From Pseudomonas tolaasii NCPPB 2192 (lineage in GTDB: Bacteria; Pseudomonadota; Gammaproteobacteria; Pseudomonadales; Pseudomonadaceae), in assembly GCF_002813445.1 (NCBI RefSeq), contig NZ_PHHD01000001.1, positions 4,464,001-4,528,000 on the forward strand: a stretch of 64,000 bases of DNA. The letters run 5' to 3'. Positions 42,524-51,389 of this stretch are shown piece after piece. Made by a program: the position numbers and the translations under genes. The notes below the pieces were generated by a model. It did not search any database and had not been told where the DNA came from. It saw nothing but the letters and a program-made list of their open reading frames with translations. How positions within the stretch are numbered: position 1 is the stretch's first letter; the number at the start of each line of letters is the position of its first letter.

Positions 42524-43197
42524 CGGTCGTCTCCGGCCACGCCGTAGCCGGGGGAGCGGTCGGGGGCGAGGGCGCGGTCGATGTAGTCCTGCACCTGCGG
42601 GCGGTAGGCGTCCCAGAGTTTTTGCAGCTCGGCGATGGGCTGCTCATCGGCCCAATCCACGCGCAGGTTGATGATCGGCCAGGTCAGCTCGCCCACCACC
42701 GTCAAGGCGGCGGAGTGCACCGGGCCGGCTTCGCCACCGGCGGCGATGGCGGCGTGCATCGCGGCCAGAAGGCGGTCGGCCAGTTGGCCTTCGCCTTGTT
42801 CGAAAGCCTCTACCATCGCCTCGATCACCGCGCGGTCGGCGAGCATATTGCCCGCCGCCACGCATTGCTCGCCCGACACCGCATTGTGGGTGCCGAGGGT
42901 TTCGCTGCCGCTGAAATGCACGCTGCGGCCCAGGTGATCAATCGCCGTGAGCTGCCGGTACTGGCTGTAGCCATTGCTCGTCAGGGCCTTGTCGACGGCC
43001 TCGGCCGGCGCCAGGCCTTGTTCCAGCCAATCCAGTACCTCGGGGCCCAGGGCGGGCAGGGTGATGTTCTGGGTCGACACCGCGCCCACGCCGGGGCGCA
43101 GCCAGGGGCAGCGGGCGCCCACGGCAATGCTCGACGAGCTGATGGCGATGCCCAGTTGGCCGGTCTCGGCGCAACGGGCGACGATGGAAAAGGTCAT
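42520..43197 (-). CDS. DUF1028 Ntn-hydrolase-like protein
   Basis: 225 residues. MTFSIVARCAETGQLGIAISS at the start and ARCPWLRPGVGAVSTQNITLP are the DUF1028 signature; the family has an Ntn-hydrolase fold and often carries a PG-binding or PQQ-linked tail, absent here. Function of DUF1028 is not settled. It lies between RidA (11 bases upstream) and the ArgE-like gene in a four-gene operon. Confidence 0.9.
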   Translation of the reverse strand: MTFSIVARCAETGQLGIAISSSSIAVGARCPWLRPGVGAVSTQNITLPALGPEVLDWLEQGLAPAEAVDKALTSNGYSQYRQLTAIDHLGRSVHFSGSETLGTHNAVSGEQCVAAGNMLADRAVIEAMVEAFEQGEGQLADRLLAAMHAAIAAGGEAGPVHSAALTVVGELTWPIINLRVDWADEQPIAELQKLWDAYRPQVQDYIDRALAPDRSPGYGVAGDDR

Positions 43198-43208
43198 GGT
43201 GGCGCTCC

Positions 43209-43619
43209 TTATTCGGGAATGACGGCGATCACGTCAATTTCCATCAGCCATTGTGGCTGGCCCAGCGCCGACACCACCAGCCCGGTGGAAATCGGGAACA
43301 CGCCTTTGAGCCACTTGCCGACTTCCTGGTACACCGGCTCGCGGTAGCGCGGGTCGATCAGGTAGGTGGTGGTTTTGACGATGTGGCTCAGGTCGGAGCC
43401 GGCTTCTTCCAGCAGTTGCTTGACGTTTTTCATCGCCTGCTCGGCCTGGGCGCGTGGGTCGCCTAGGCCAATCAGGTTGCCCTCGAAATCAGTCCCCACC
43501 TGGCCGCGCACATACACGGTGTTGCCGGCGCGCACGGCCTGGCACAGGTCGTTGTCCAGGCTCTGGTTGGGGTAGGTTTCCTTGGTGTTGAACATGCGGA
43601 TGCGAGTGTGGGTAGGCAT
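43209..43619 (-). CDS. RidA/YjgF/Rid-family protein
   Basis: 136 residues. ATG 43619 gives PTHTRIRMFNTKETYPNQSL, then VYVRGQVGTDFEGNLIGLGD and TTYLIDPRYREPVYQEVGKWL, the Rid-family pattern. RidA proteins hydrolyse reactive enamine/imine intermediates. In this operon, after a flavin monooxygenase, it would deal with an imine or aminoacrylate-like product. GGAG precedes the start. Confidence 0.9.
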   Translation of the reverse strand: MPTHTRIRMFNTKETYPNQSLDNDLCQAVRAGNTVYVRGQVGTDFEGNLIGLGDPRAQAEQAMKNVKQLLEEAGSDLSHIVKTTTYLIDPRYREPVYQEVGKWLKGVFPISTGLVVSALGQPQWLMEIDVIAVIPE

Positions 43620-43644
43620 CAAAAAGGCTCCAGGCAATAAGTGA

Positions 43645-44934
43645 TCAGGCGATGACAGGCGACGAGTGAGCAACCGGTGCGGGCTCACGGTATTCCAGGT
43701 ATTGGCGCTGGATGGCGATGTGGTCGGCCACGTATTTGGCGTCGTGCCACACGCCCCAGATAAACGACGAGCCCCGGCGCGACTGCCATGGCAAGCCGAG
43801 GAAGTAGATGCCCGCTTCGCTGGCCACGCCGCGCTGGTGCTGCGGCTTGCCGGCGGCGTCGAAGGCGTCGACCTTGAGCCAGCTGTAGTCCACAGAGAAG
43901 CCGGTGGCCCAGATGATCGAGGTGATGCCGGTCGCTGTGAGGTCCAGTTCCAGGATCGGGTTCTTGATGCACTCGGCGTCAGGGAATACGCGGCGGGCTT
44001 CGGGCTCGAGCGGCAGGTCGAGGCCGTTGCGCTCGATGTAAGCGTCGGCGGCGTCCAGCAGGGCCAGGTAGTTCTCGTCGCCGCGCGCCAGGTTGTCCAC
44101 CAGGTTGGCCTGGAAGGTGGCGGTGGTGCCGTTGAAGGCCTGGGTGAGGCCGACCAGGGTCATGCCTTGCTGGGCCAGTTCACGGAAGTCGATGGTCTTG
44201 CCGCCGTGGGCGCCGCTGACGGCGATGGTCACGTGTTCGCGACCGGGTTTCATCGCGGCCTGGTCCCATTCGCCCAGCACGCCCAGCCACCAGCAGAAAT
44301 CACGGTTGCGGTAGGCGCGGGGCGGGCGGTCGTGGGCGCCGACCGACAAATACACCTGGCGCCCGGAACGCTGCAGTTCATCGGCAATTTGCACGCCGGA
44401 AGACCCGGCGCCCACCACCAGCACGGCACCGGCGGGCAGTTGCGCCGGGTTGCGGTAGTCGGCGGAGTGGAGTTGATGCAGTGCGGTGTCTTTTGGGGCG
44501 ATGGCCGGAATGACCGGTTTCTGGAACGGCCCGGTGGCGGCGACCACGCGGTTGGCTTCGATCACGCCTTCGCTGGTGTGCACGGTAAAGCCTGGGCGGC
44601 CGACGTTGCGCACCACGGAGGTCACGTCCACGCCGGTGCGGATGGGGGCGTTGAACTTGCGTGCGTAGGCTTCGAAGTAATCGGCGACGCGTTCTTTGGG
44701 CGCGAAGCCATCGGCGGCGACGTCATCGAATTCCAGGCCGGGGAAACGGTCATGCCAGGCCGGGCCGTTGGCGACCAGCGAGTCCCAGCGCCCGGTGCGC
44801 CAGCGCTCGGCAATACGGCTGCGCTCCAGCACCAGATGCGGCACGCCTTGCTTGCTCAGGTGCTCGCTCATGGCCACCCCGGCCTGGCCGGCGCCGACCA
44901 CCAGCGTGTCTGTTTTTGTTATGGCTTCAGTCAT
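43645..44934 (-). CDS. Flavin-containing monooxygenase-like oxidoreductase
   Basis: 429 residues. FAD-binding GAGQAGVAMSEHL (14-26) and NAD(P)-binding VVGAGSSGVQIADEL (about 172-186) match the flavin monooxygenase/YUCCA-like class. A further ATGxF/Y-type motif is WATGFSVDYSW. AAGGA precedes ATG 44934. It is the first gene of the FMO-RidA-DUF1028-ArgE operon. Probably N- or C-oxygenates an imported nitrogen compound. Confidence 0.9.
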   Translation of the reverse strand: MTEAITKTDTLVVGAGQAGVAMSEHLSKQGVPHLVLERSRIAERWRTGRWDSLVANGPAWHDRFPGLEFDDVAADGFAPKERVADYFEAYARKFNAPIRTGVDVTSVVRNVGRPGFTVHTSEGVIEANRVVAATGPFQKPVIPAIAPKDTALHQLHSADYRNPAQLPAGAVLVVGAGSSGVQIADELQRSGRQVYLSVGAHDRPPRAYRNRDFCWWLGVLGEWDQAAMKPGREHVTIAVSGAHGGKTIDFRELAQQGMTLVGLTQAFNGTTATFQANLVDNLARGDENYLALLDAADAYIERNGLDLPLEPEARRVFPDAECIKNPILELDLTATGITSIIWATGFSVDYSWLKVDAFDAAGKPQHQRGVASEAGIYFLGLPWQSRRGSSFIWGVWHDAKYVADHIAIQRQYLEYREPAPVAHSSPVIA

Positions 44935-45057
44935 GTCTCAGTCCTTGCGTAATGCAGTTGGATTCAGCTCAGGCATGACGTCAAGGCTAGGGGGAGGGCG
45001 GTTTTTAATAAAATATTATTAAGCTGGGACTTGAGCATAAATATCGGATGCAAAGCC

Positions 45058-45149
45058 TGTGGGAGCTGGCTTGCCTGCGATTGCCATTTCACAGCCGATG
45101 GAGTCTTATCTGACCCACCGCCATCGCGGGCAAGCCCGCTCCCACATTT
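45058..45149. repeat. Mixed REPIN (T-type left arm, C-type right arm)
   Basis: The left arm is GTGGGAGCTGGCTTGCCTGC (as at 1698, 41266, 47988) but the right arm reads as the complement of GTGGGAGCGGGCTTGCCCGC (as at 19201), so the arms no longer pair perfectly. It ends 12 bases before the acetyltransferase ATG. Confidence 0.88.
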
Positions 45150-45160
45150 GGACGTTCACC

Positions 45161-45595
45161 ATGCCGACGATCCGGGTCATGACCCCCGCCGACTACGACG
45201 CCGTAATTGCCCTGATGCACAGCACCCCCGGCATTTCCCTGCGCGACGCCGATTCGCGCGAAGCCACCGAGCGCTATCTGGTGCGTAATCCTGACCTGAG
45301 TTTCGTCGCCGAGGCCGAAGGCCGGTTGATCGCCTGCGTGATGTGCGGCCATGATGGGCGGCGGGGGTATTTGCAGCATGTTCTGGTGCTGCCGGACTAT
45401 CGCCGGCAAGGCATTGCCCAGGCGCTGGTCAAGCGTTGCCTCACTGCGCTGGAGCGGCTGGGCATCCACAAATGCCATCTCGACGTGTTCAAAACCAACA
45501 CCACCGCGGCCAGCTATTGGCAAGGCCAAGGCTGGAAGCTGCGTACGGATATCGACCGTTATTCATTTACCCGCGAGGGTAATGAAAACGCATGA
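45161..45595 (+). CDS. GNAT-family N-acetyltransferase (YpeA-like)
   Basis: 144 residues from ATG 45161, starting right after a REPIN; an in-frame upstream start inside the REPIN is not credible. VLVLPDYRRQGIAQALV is the acetyl-CoA motif (RRQGIA), and NTTAASYWQGQGWKL the C-terminal motif. Resembles YpeA-type acetyltransferases. No clear strong ribosome site upstream. Confidence 0.87.
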   Translation: MPTIRVMTPADYDAVIALMHSTPGISLRDADSREATERYLVRNPDLSFVAEAEGRLIACVMCGHDGRRGYLQHVLVLPDYRRQGIAQALVKRCLTALERLGIHKCHLDVFKTNTTAASYWQGQGWKLRTDIDRYSFTREGNENA

Positions 45596-45607
45596 GCGCC
45601 CCGGCCC

Positions 45608-45694
45608 CTGTGGGAGCTGGCTTGCCTGCGAAGGCGGCGTCACTGTTGAAAAGGATGCCACCTGACCCACCGCCATAGCTCGACAGCTCCCACA
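45608..45694. repeat. Degenerate REPIN
   Basis: Left arm TGTGGGAGCTGGCTTGCCTG is intact; the right arm has decayed (AGCTCGACAGCTCCCACA). Located just past the acetyltransferase stop. Confidence 0.82.
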
Positions 45695-45732
45695 GAAGAC
45701 AGCTGTCCGGTCCATTTGGGCGGGACAGCGGG

Positions 45733-46641
45733 TCACCCCTTGCGATACACCCCACCCAGCTCCCGCGCCAGCGCAATGAAGTTTTGCAACGGCGCCGATG
45801 GGTTGAACGTGCGCCGCACCAGGGTGATCGGTGCGAGCAGTCTGGGCCGGGCGTCCTTGATTCGGCAATACACCACGCTTTCACGGTGTACGTCGCGCAT
45901 CGACGCGGGCACCACCGAGATGCCTTCCCCGGCGGCGACCAGGCTGACGTTGGTCAGCATGCGCTCCACTTCAAACGCGATTTTCGGCTCGAAGCCGGCG
46001 TTCTGGCACGCTTTGATCAGGTTGGCGTACATGCCTGGCGCGCCGGGGCGGCGCACGAGGATGAAGCGTTCGTCCTTGAGGGCGGCCAGTGGAACGGCGG
46101 CGCCGTTAAGCAGCGGATGGCCGGTGGGCAGTGCCAGCAGCATTTCTTCGTTGAGCAGGCGGTGGAAGGTCAGGCTTTGATGGGTGCTGACGGGGGCGCG
46201 CAGAATGCCGATGTCGATGCGCTTTTCAATGGCATCTTCAGTGACTTCGCGGGCGCTGCCTTCATTGATCGACAGTTCAACGCCCGGGAAGCGTTCGCGG
46301 TAGGCGCGGATGATGCGCGGGATCAACGGGTGGGCGGCGGCGGAGCTGGTGAAGGCTACGACCAGCGTGCCCTCGATACCCTGGGCGGCGCGGGAGGCTT
46401 TGAGCGAGCCTTGTTCGACGCGGGCCAGGATGATTCGGGCTTCCTCGAGAAACACCAGGCCGCCGGCGGTGAGGTCCACGCCCTTGGGGTGACGCTTGAA
46501 CAGGTCAAAGCCCAGCTCGGTTTCCAGGGCGCGAATCTGTTGGCTCAGGGGCGGTTGTTGCATGTTCAGGCGCGCGGCGGCACGGGTGAAATGTCGTTCT
46601 TCCGCCACCATGATGAAATAGCGTAAATGGCGAAGTTCCAT
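45733..46641 (-). CDS. LysR-family regulator (divergent from symporter gene)
   Basis: 302 residues. MELRHLRYFIMVAEERHFTR and QQPPLSQQIRALETELGFDLF are the LysR HTH in its CatM/BenM-like form. The effector domain starts near residue 90 (GTLVVAFTSSAAAH). Divergent from a dicarboxylate/cation symporter gene starting 118 bases away, its probable target. Confidence 0.92.
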   Translation of the reverse strand: MELRHLRYFIMVAEERHFTRAAARLNMQQPPLSQQIRALETELGFDLFKRHPKGVDLTAGGLVFLEEARIILARVEQGSLKASRAAQGIEGTLVVAFTSSAAAHPLIPRIIRAYRERFPGVELSINEGSAREVTEDAIEKRIDIGILRAPVSTHQSLTFHRLLNEEMLLALPTGHPLLNGAAVPLAALKDERFILVRRPGAPGMYANLIKACQNAGFEPKIAFEVERMLTNVSLVAAGEGISVVPASMRDVHRESVVYCRIKDARPRLLAPITLVRRTFNPSAPLQNFIALARELGGVYRKG

Positions 46642-46758
46642 GGTGGTATATCCCGTGACAAGACTTTATTATTTGCGGCCTGCGGCGGCCAGGCGGTCAA
46701 TATGCCCAAAGCCGTGAATCACGACAATAACAATAAATAAAAACGCGCTGGAGTAGCG

Positions 46759-47970
46759 ATGCCGAGCCGACTCGCCAAGCATGGAACCCTGCCCATCTTG
46801 ATTGCCATTGCACTTGGCATGGCATTGGGTTTGGCATCTCCGGACCTGGCCATCGAGATGAAACTGCTCAGCGACGGGTTTATAAAGTTGGTCGGTTTAT
46901 TAATGCCGTTCCTGCTGTTTGTGCTGGTGGCCACCGGCGTTGCCGGTATCAAGCGAGAGCCCCATCACCGGCATGTGGTGCGGCGCATTATCCTTTATTT
47001 TCAACTGATGTCCTGCGCGGCGCTGGTAGTGGGCATGGCGACCGGCTGGTTATTCAACCTGGAGCACAGCGCGTTGCCTGCACCGCCGTTACCGGCTGAA
47101 GGTTTCCTGCACGAATTGTCGCTGTTGTCGGCCTCTTCGACGCTTTATCACGTATTTGCCCAAAGCCTGGTGTTGCAGGTGATGTGTGTCGCGGTGGTTT
47201 GCGGCGTGCTGCTGGGGCGTGGGAGCCGGTTGGGCAATCGCTGTCTGAGCTGGCTGGAGGCAGGGGTTCAAGGGTCTTTTTACCTGTTGCGGATTATCTT
47301 GAAGTTTGCGCCCTTGGCCGCGTTTGGCGCGATGGCATTTGTGGTCGGTAAATACGGGGTTAGTTCTGTACTGCCCTTGTTGAAGTTTGTACTGGTTATT
47401 TACCTGGTCAGTGGTTTATTTGTGGTGATGGTCTTGGCAGTTATCACGCGATGGTCAGGGGTGAAGTTGTCCCGGCTTATTGTTTATTTAAAAGAAGAGC
47501 TGTTATTGGTGACCTTCACCGGCTCTTCCGTTGCCGCACTTCCAGGCTGCGTGAATAAACTTGAGGCGCTGGGTTGTGACCGGCAATTAGTGCGCCTGGT
47601 ACTGACCACTGGCTACACCTTCAACCTGGCGGGCACCAACCTCTATCTGACCACGGCCATTATGTTTCTCGCCCATTTGGCAGGCGTTGAGATGAGCACG
47701 ACGCAGTTGCTCGCGGTGTTGGGGGTGTGCCTGATTACCTCGCTGAGTTCCACCAGTGTGGCCGGTTCGGCGCTGTTCACCCTGATTGCGACGCTGAACA
47801 TCCTGCAGTGGGTGCCGCTTGAGGGTGTCGGGTTGTTGTTGGGGGTTGAGCGCTTGATGAAGTGCCGGTCGCTGACCAATGTGCTGGGCAATTGTGTGGC
47901 ATGCCTGGCGATTTGCGGGTGGCAGCGGTCGATTGATCGTGAGGTGTTGCGGCGGGAATTGGTCACTTGA
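46759..47970 (+). CDS. Dicarboxylate/amino-acid:cation symporter (DctA/GltP family)
   Basis: 403 residues. SLC1-type architecture, about eight TM spans plus re-entrant hairpins: SSVAALPGC (serine-rich hairpin), TTGYTFNLAGTNLY (cation-binding motif, NLAGT in place of the common S/NMDGT) and LSSTSVAGSAL. GGAG precedes ATG 46759. Imports C4-dicarboxylates or related acids with Na+ or H+; substrate deviates from classical DctA by sequence. Confidence 0.88.
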   Translation: MPSRLAKHGTLPILIAIALGMALGLASPDLAIEMKLLSDGFIKLVGLLMPFLLFVLVATGVAGIKREPHHRHVVRRIILYFQLMSCAALVVGMATGWLFNLEHSALPAPPLPAEGFLHELSLLSASSTLYHVFAQSLVLQVMCVAVVCGVLLGRGSRLGNRCLSWLEAGVQGSFYLLRIILKFAPLAAFGAMAFVVGKYGVSSVLPLLKFVLVIYLVSGLFVVMVLAVITRWSGVKLSRLIVYLKEELLLVTFTGSSVAALPGCVNKLEALGCDRQLVRLVLTTGYTFNLAGTNLYLTTAIMFLAHLAGVEMSTTQLLAVLGVCLITSLSSTSVAGSALFTLIATLNILQWVPLEGVGLLLGVERLMKCRSLTNVLGNCVACLAICGWQRSIDREVLRRELVT

Positions 47971-47987
47971 ATTGAACACAGATCCTC

Positions 47988-48079
47988 TGTGGGAGCTGGC
48001 TTGCCTGCGATAGCAGTGTGACAGCCGCCGAAGATATCGACTGAACCACCGGCATCGCAGGCAAGCCAGCTCCCACACA
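47988..48079. repeat. REPIN (T-type)
   Basis: Full T-type arms (GTGGGAGCTGGCTTGCCTGC and complement) between the convergent symporter and lyase genes. Confidence 0.9.
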
Positions 48080-48106
48080 AGCTGGTTCCCACCGTTAAAT
48101 TGTTTT

Positions 48107-49729
48107 TCAGTTTTTGGCATTGGCCAGCTTGTCGAACGCCTTGTCCAGGTTGCCCTCGGCGCTTTGCAGCTTTTCACGCCGTTCCTTGAGCCACTGCTGA
48201 TCCGCCTCCAGCGTCTTGCGCGCTTCCACCAGCATGCGTTTGACCTCCTGCGGCTGCGGGCCGCCGGTGCCTTTGCGCGTCTGCACCATGATGGTTGGCG
48301 ACAACGAGGCACGGAAACCCGCCTCATCCAGCGGCAGGGTGTTCGGCGTCCATTTGTACTTGTCTGCCGCCTGGCTATACAGCTTCTGCGCGTCTGCGTA
48401 GGGGAAGGTCTTCGGCGTGGTGCCGTTGCTGCGCGCTTCGGTGACGATCAGCGAGGCAAAGCTGTGGCCGATGCGGAACGGCACTTTGTACTGGCGCTCC
48501 AGGGTGTCGGCCAGCTCCATGGAGGTGGTCCATTCCGATTCGAGTTCTTCCAGCGCGCGCTGCGGGTTGATCTGCAAGGCGTCGAGCACCGCGTCGGTGG
48601 CGTCGAACATTTCTTTGGTGGAGCGGAACACGCCCAGGGAGTCGAAGGCGAACTTGTAGTCGGTCATGCCGGTGGTGACGTTGTGCGCGCGCAGGGTCAC
48701 GGCCTGGGCCAGGCCGACCACGTCGGAGGCGCTTTCACGAGCACGCATCAGCAAGCCAGGGTTGCGCTTTTGCGGCATCGCGCTGCTGGTGTAGGTGGCT
48801 TCTTCGTCGAGCAGCAGCCAGGGGCGGATCTGGTGATATTGGGTGTGGATGTCGCCGATCATCGCGCCCACGCGAATGGCCGAGGAGGAGGCCAGGTTGG
48901 CGGCTTCGATCGGGATGTCGTAAGTCGAGACCTGGCTCGAATCCAGCGAGTTCTCACGCACGCCATCAAAGCCCAGCAGTTCGGCCAGGCGCTCGCGGTT
49001 CAGCGGGTAGGCCGAGTTGGCCAGTACGGCGGTGCCCATCGGGCTTTTGTTCAGGCGCGTGTACAGCTCGCGGATGCGCTGGCCGTCGCGGTCAAACGCG
49101 GCTTCAAAGGCCAGCAGGTAATGGGCGTAGCTGATCGGCATGGCCTGCACGCCATTGGTGTAGGCGGGCACCAGGGTGTCGACGTTTTTGTCGGCGATGT
49201 TCAGCAGGCGCAGGCGCGTGGCGTTCAGCGCTTCGCTGTAGGCCAGCACCTGGCTGCGCAGCGCGGCGAGGCGGTAAGTGGCGAGCATGTCCTGGCGACT
49301 GCGGCCGGAGTGGATCAGCGAAGCTTCCGGGCCGATTTTGTCGGTCATGATTTTTTCCAGCTGCAACACGTCGCTGGGGCGCGTTCCGCCGGGCTGGTCG
49401 GCCTGGGCGATGGCGTAGCGCACGCCGCCGGCGATTTTGGTGCCCATCTCCGGCTTGACGATGCCTTCTTCGGTGAGCATCACGATCGAGGCTTTGTTGA
49501 TGCGGTTCAGCCAGGCGAATTGAGTCTGGGTCGGGTCGCCCTTGGCCTTGTGTTCGGTTTGGGAACTGTCGGGCGTGGCGCCGACTTTCGCCGCCTGGGC
49601 GGCGCATTGTTCGGTGGTGGTGCAGGGCAGCTCGCCGGTATTGGCCGCCCGGGCGCCAAAGCTGGTGAAAAGGGCGAAGGCCACGGCCAGAGGAAGCAGG
49701 CTTTTAAGCGCGCGAGGGGATGTGTTCAC
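48107..49729 (-). CDS. Exported argininosuccinate lyase-like protein
   Basis: 540 residues, from GTG 49729. The N-terminus is a Sec signal peptide (LLPLAVAFALFTSFGARA|AN), then two Cys (C36, C42). The rest is the fumarase/argininosuccinate lyase superfamily: HSGRSRQD (140-147) and SSAMPQKRNP (315-324), the catalytic loop. Argininosuccinate lyases are normally cytosolic and about 460-470 residues; this one adds the signal peptide and a charged C-terminal helix (KTLEADQQWLKERREKL). The substrate in the periplasm is unknown. Divergent LysR gene at 49933 is the probable regulator. Confidence 0.88.
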   Translation of the reverse strand: MNTSPRALKSLLPLAVAFALFTSFGARAANTGELPCTTTEQCAAQAAKVGATPDSSQTEHKAKGDPTQTQFAWLNRINKASIVMLTEEGIVKPEMGTKIAGGVRYAIAQADQPGGTRPSDVLQLEKIMTDKIGPEASLIHSGRSRQDMLATYRLAALRSQVLAYSEALNATRLRLLNIADKNVDTLVPAYTNGVQAMPISYAHYLLAFEAAFDRDGQRIRELYTRLNKSPMGTAVLANSAYPLNRERLAELLGFDGVRENSLDSSQVSTYDIPIEAANLASSSAIRVGAMIGDIHTQYHQIRPWLLLDEEATYTSSAMPQKRNPGLLMRARESASDVVGLAQAVTLRAHNVTTGMTDYKFAFDSLGVFRSTKEMFDATDAVLDALQINPQRALEELESEWTTSMELADTLERQYKVPFRIGHSFASLIVTEARSNGTTPKTFPYADAQKLYSQAADKYKWTPNTLPLDEAGFRASLSPTIMVQTRKGTGGPQPQEVKRMLVEARKTLEADQQWLKERREKLQSAEGNLDKAFDKLANAKN

Positions 49730-49932
49730 AAGGGATACCCGATTTATTTTTGGAGTTGTGAGCCGTCGTCGTTGAGAGACGTGCGCGGCGGATTCAGGCT
49801 ATCGGGTCTGTTTGCAGATTGAAAATATATAGTAAGTGTCAATAGCAGAGTTTATGCATATGGCATGCATGGGCTTTGAAGCCCATCTTCATAATGGCTG
49901 TGCTATACCGTGGGTTTTCTGTGGAGTCAGGC

Positions 49933-50853
49933 ATGCGCCAGGATCAGCTCGACGGCTTGGTGACCTTTGTGTGTGTCGCCGAACACGCCAGTTTCTCGGC
50001 CGCCGCGGTGCGCCTGGGCGTGTCGCCGTCGGCGGTCAGCCAGGTGATTCGCAACCTGGAGCGGCGTCTTGGTGTGGCCCTGTTCAACCGCACCACCCGC
50101 AGTGTCAGCCTGACCGAAGCGGGGGTGGGGTTTCTCGCCAAAGTGCAGCCTGCCGTGAACACACTGACCGCCGCGGCGCTGGAGGTCGGTGACAGCAGTG
50201 GCCTGCCGTCCGGGTTGCTGAGGCTGAACGTACCGCGCGCGGCTTACCTGACGGTGTTGCAGCCGCTGCTGTCGGCATTTCTGGCCGCCCACCCGCAAAT
50301 CGACCTGGAACTGACCCTGGAAAACGCCTTGGTGGACATCGTGCGGCTGGGCTTTGACGCAGGTATCCGCTTTGGTGATTTCGTCGAGCAGGACATGGTG
50401 GCCGTCAAGGTCGGGCCGCCGTTGCGCATGCGCATGATCGCCTCGCCCGGCTATCTGGCGCGGCATGGCACGCCCGCGCATCCTGCCGAGTTGCTGCAAC
50501 ACAATTGCATCGGCTTTCGCGCCTCGAGTGGCGTGGTGGAGCGCTGGGATCTGGTCAAGGGCCAGGAAACGCTGGCATTGCCGGTGGGCGGCCGGATGAT
50601 CGTCAATGACTCATCGGCGCTGGTGCAAAGCGTGCTGGATGGTTTGGGCGTGGGCTACATGATCAGCGGGCATATCGACCCGTTTATTGCGCGGGGGGAG
50701 TTGGTCAGCCTGTTTGAGGCGTGGTGCCCGGAATTGCCGGGTTACACCTTGTATTACCCGGATCGGCGGCGGGTGAGCCGCAAGTTGCGCGCGTTGATTG
50801 ATTTTCTGCGCGAGGTGCCGGTGGTTTCAGGCAGTGCACTGCGTGTTCTGTGA
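49933..50853 (+). CDS. LysR-family regulator (divergent from exported lyase)
   Basis: 306 residues from ATG 49933, with GGAG 6 bases upstream. HTH: LVTFVCVAEHASFSAAAVRL and SPSAVSQVIRNLERRLGVAL. Effector domain begins GLLRLNVPRAAYL. Divergent from the exported lyase with a 203-base gap. CrgA-like group. Confidence 0.92.
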   Translation: MRQDQLDGLVTFVCVAEHASFSAAAVRLGVSPSAVSQVIRNLERRLGVALFNRTTRSVSLTEAGVGFLAKVQPAVNTLTAAALEVGDSSGLPSGLLRLNVPRAAYLTVLQPLLSAFLAAHPQIDLELTLENALVDIVRLGFDAGIRFGDFVEQDMVAVKVGPPLRMRMIASPGYLARHGTPAHPAELLQHNCIGFRASSGVVERWDLVKGQETLALPVGGRMIVNDSSALVQSVLDGLGVGYMISGHIDPFIARGELVSLFEAWCPELPGYTLYYPDRRRVSRKLRALIDFLREVPVVSGSALRVL

Positions 50854-50858
50854 TGGGC

Positions 50859-50889
50859 TTGTTGTGGCGAGCGGGCTTGCCACAACAAG
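50859..50889. repeat. REP-like inverted repeat / probable terminator
   Basis: CTTGTTGTGGC and GCCACAACAAG form an 11-base stem around GAGCGGGCTT, 5 bases after the LysR stop. The same word type is seen at 14067-14139. Confidence 0.75.
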
Positions 50890-50921
50890 CCCTCTAGCCA
50901 CAATGAGTGAGCCTGCAGCCG

Positions 50922-51389
50922 TCAATGCATCTTGCTATGGTCCATCCCGTCCAGCCCGCGGGCCGGGGCCTTGATTTCAATCGACTGCTTCTCACCCTTG
51001 GCGTTTTCCACGGTCAGGGTCAGCGGCACCTGGTCGCCTTCCTTGATCTGGCCGGTCAGGCCCATCAGCATGACGTGGTAGCCGTTCGGGTCGAGGGTCA
51101 CGGCTTTGCCGGCGGGCAGGGCGACCGAGTCCACCGGGCCCATGCGCATCACGTCGTCCTTCATGCTCATTTCATGAATCTGCACGTCCTTGGCCACCGG
51201 TGACGCCACGCTCAGCAGTTTGCTGTCGGTGTCGGCGGTGACGGTCATAAACGCGCCGCTGGACGGCTGGCCGGGCACCGAGGCGCGCACCCAGGCGTCG
51301 GTCACTTGCACCTGGGCACTGGCGTGGGCGGCGAGCCCCAGCAGGGTCAGGCCGAGGGCGATGCGCTTGAAGTGTTGAACGGCAGTCAT
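50922..51389 (-). CDS. PCu(A)C-type periplasmic copper chaperone
   Basis: 155 residues with a signal peptide (ending ASA|QV). The Cu(I) ligands are H72, M81 or M83, H105 and M107 in IHEMSMKDDVMRM and YHVMLM, the PCu(A)C pattern. The ATG overlaps the stop of the SCO gene (TAATG) after GGAGG, so the two form an operon. It delivers copper to the CuA site of cytochrome oxidase. Confidence 0.93.
   Translation of the reverse strand: MTAVQHFKRIALGLTLLGLAAHASAQVQVTDAWVRASVPGQPSSGAFMTVTADTDSKLLSVASPVAKDVQIHEMSMKDDVMRMGPVDSVALPAGKAVTLDPNGYHVMLMGLTGQIKEGDQVPLTLTVENAKGEKQSIEIKAPARGLDGMDHSKMH

Noticed and set aside
41268..48079. CRISPR-like repeats
   Set aside because: The recurring words are inverted REP arms separated by kilobases and genes, not direct repeats with regular spacers.
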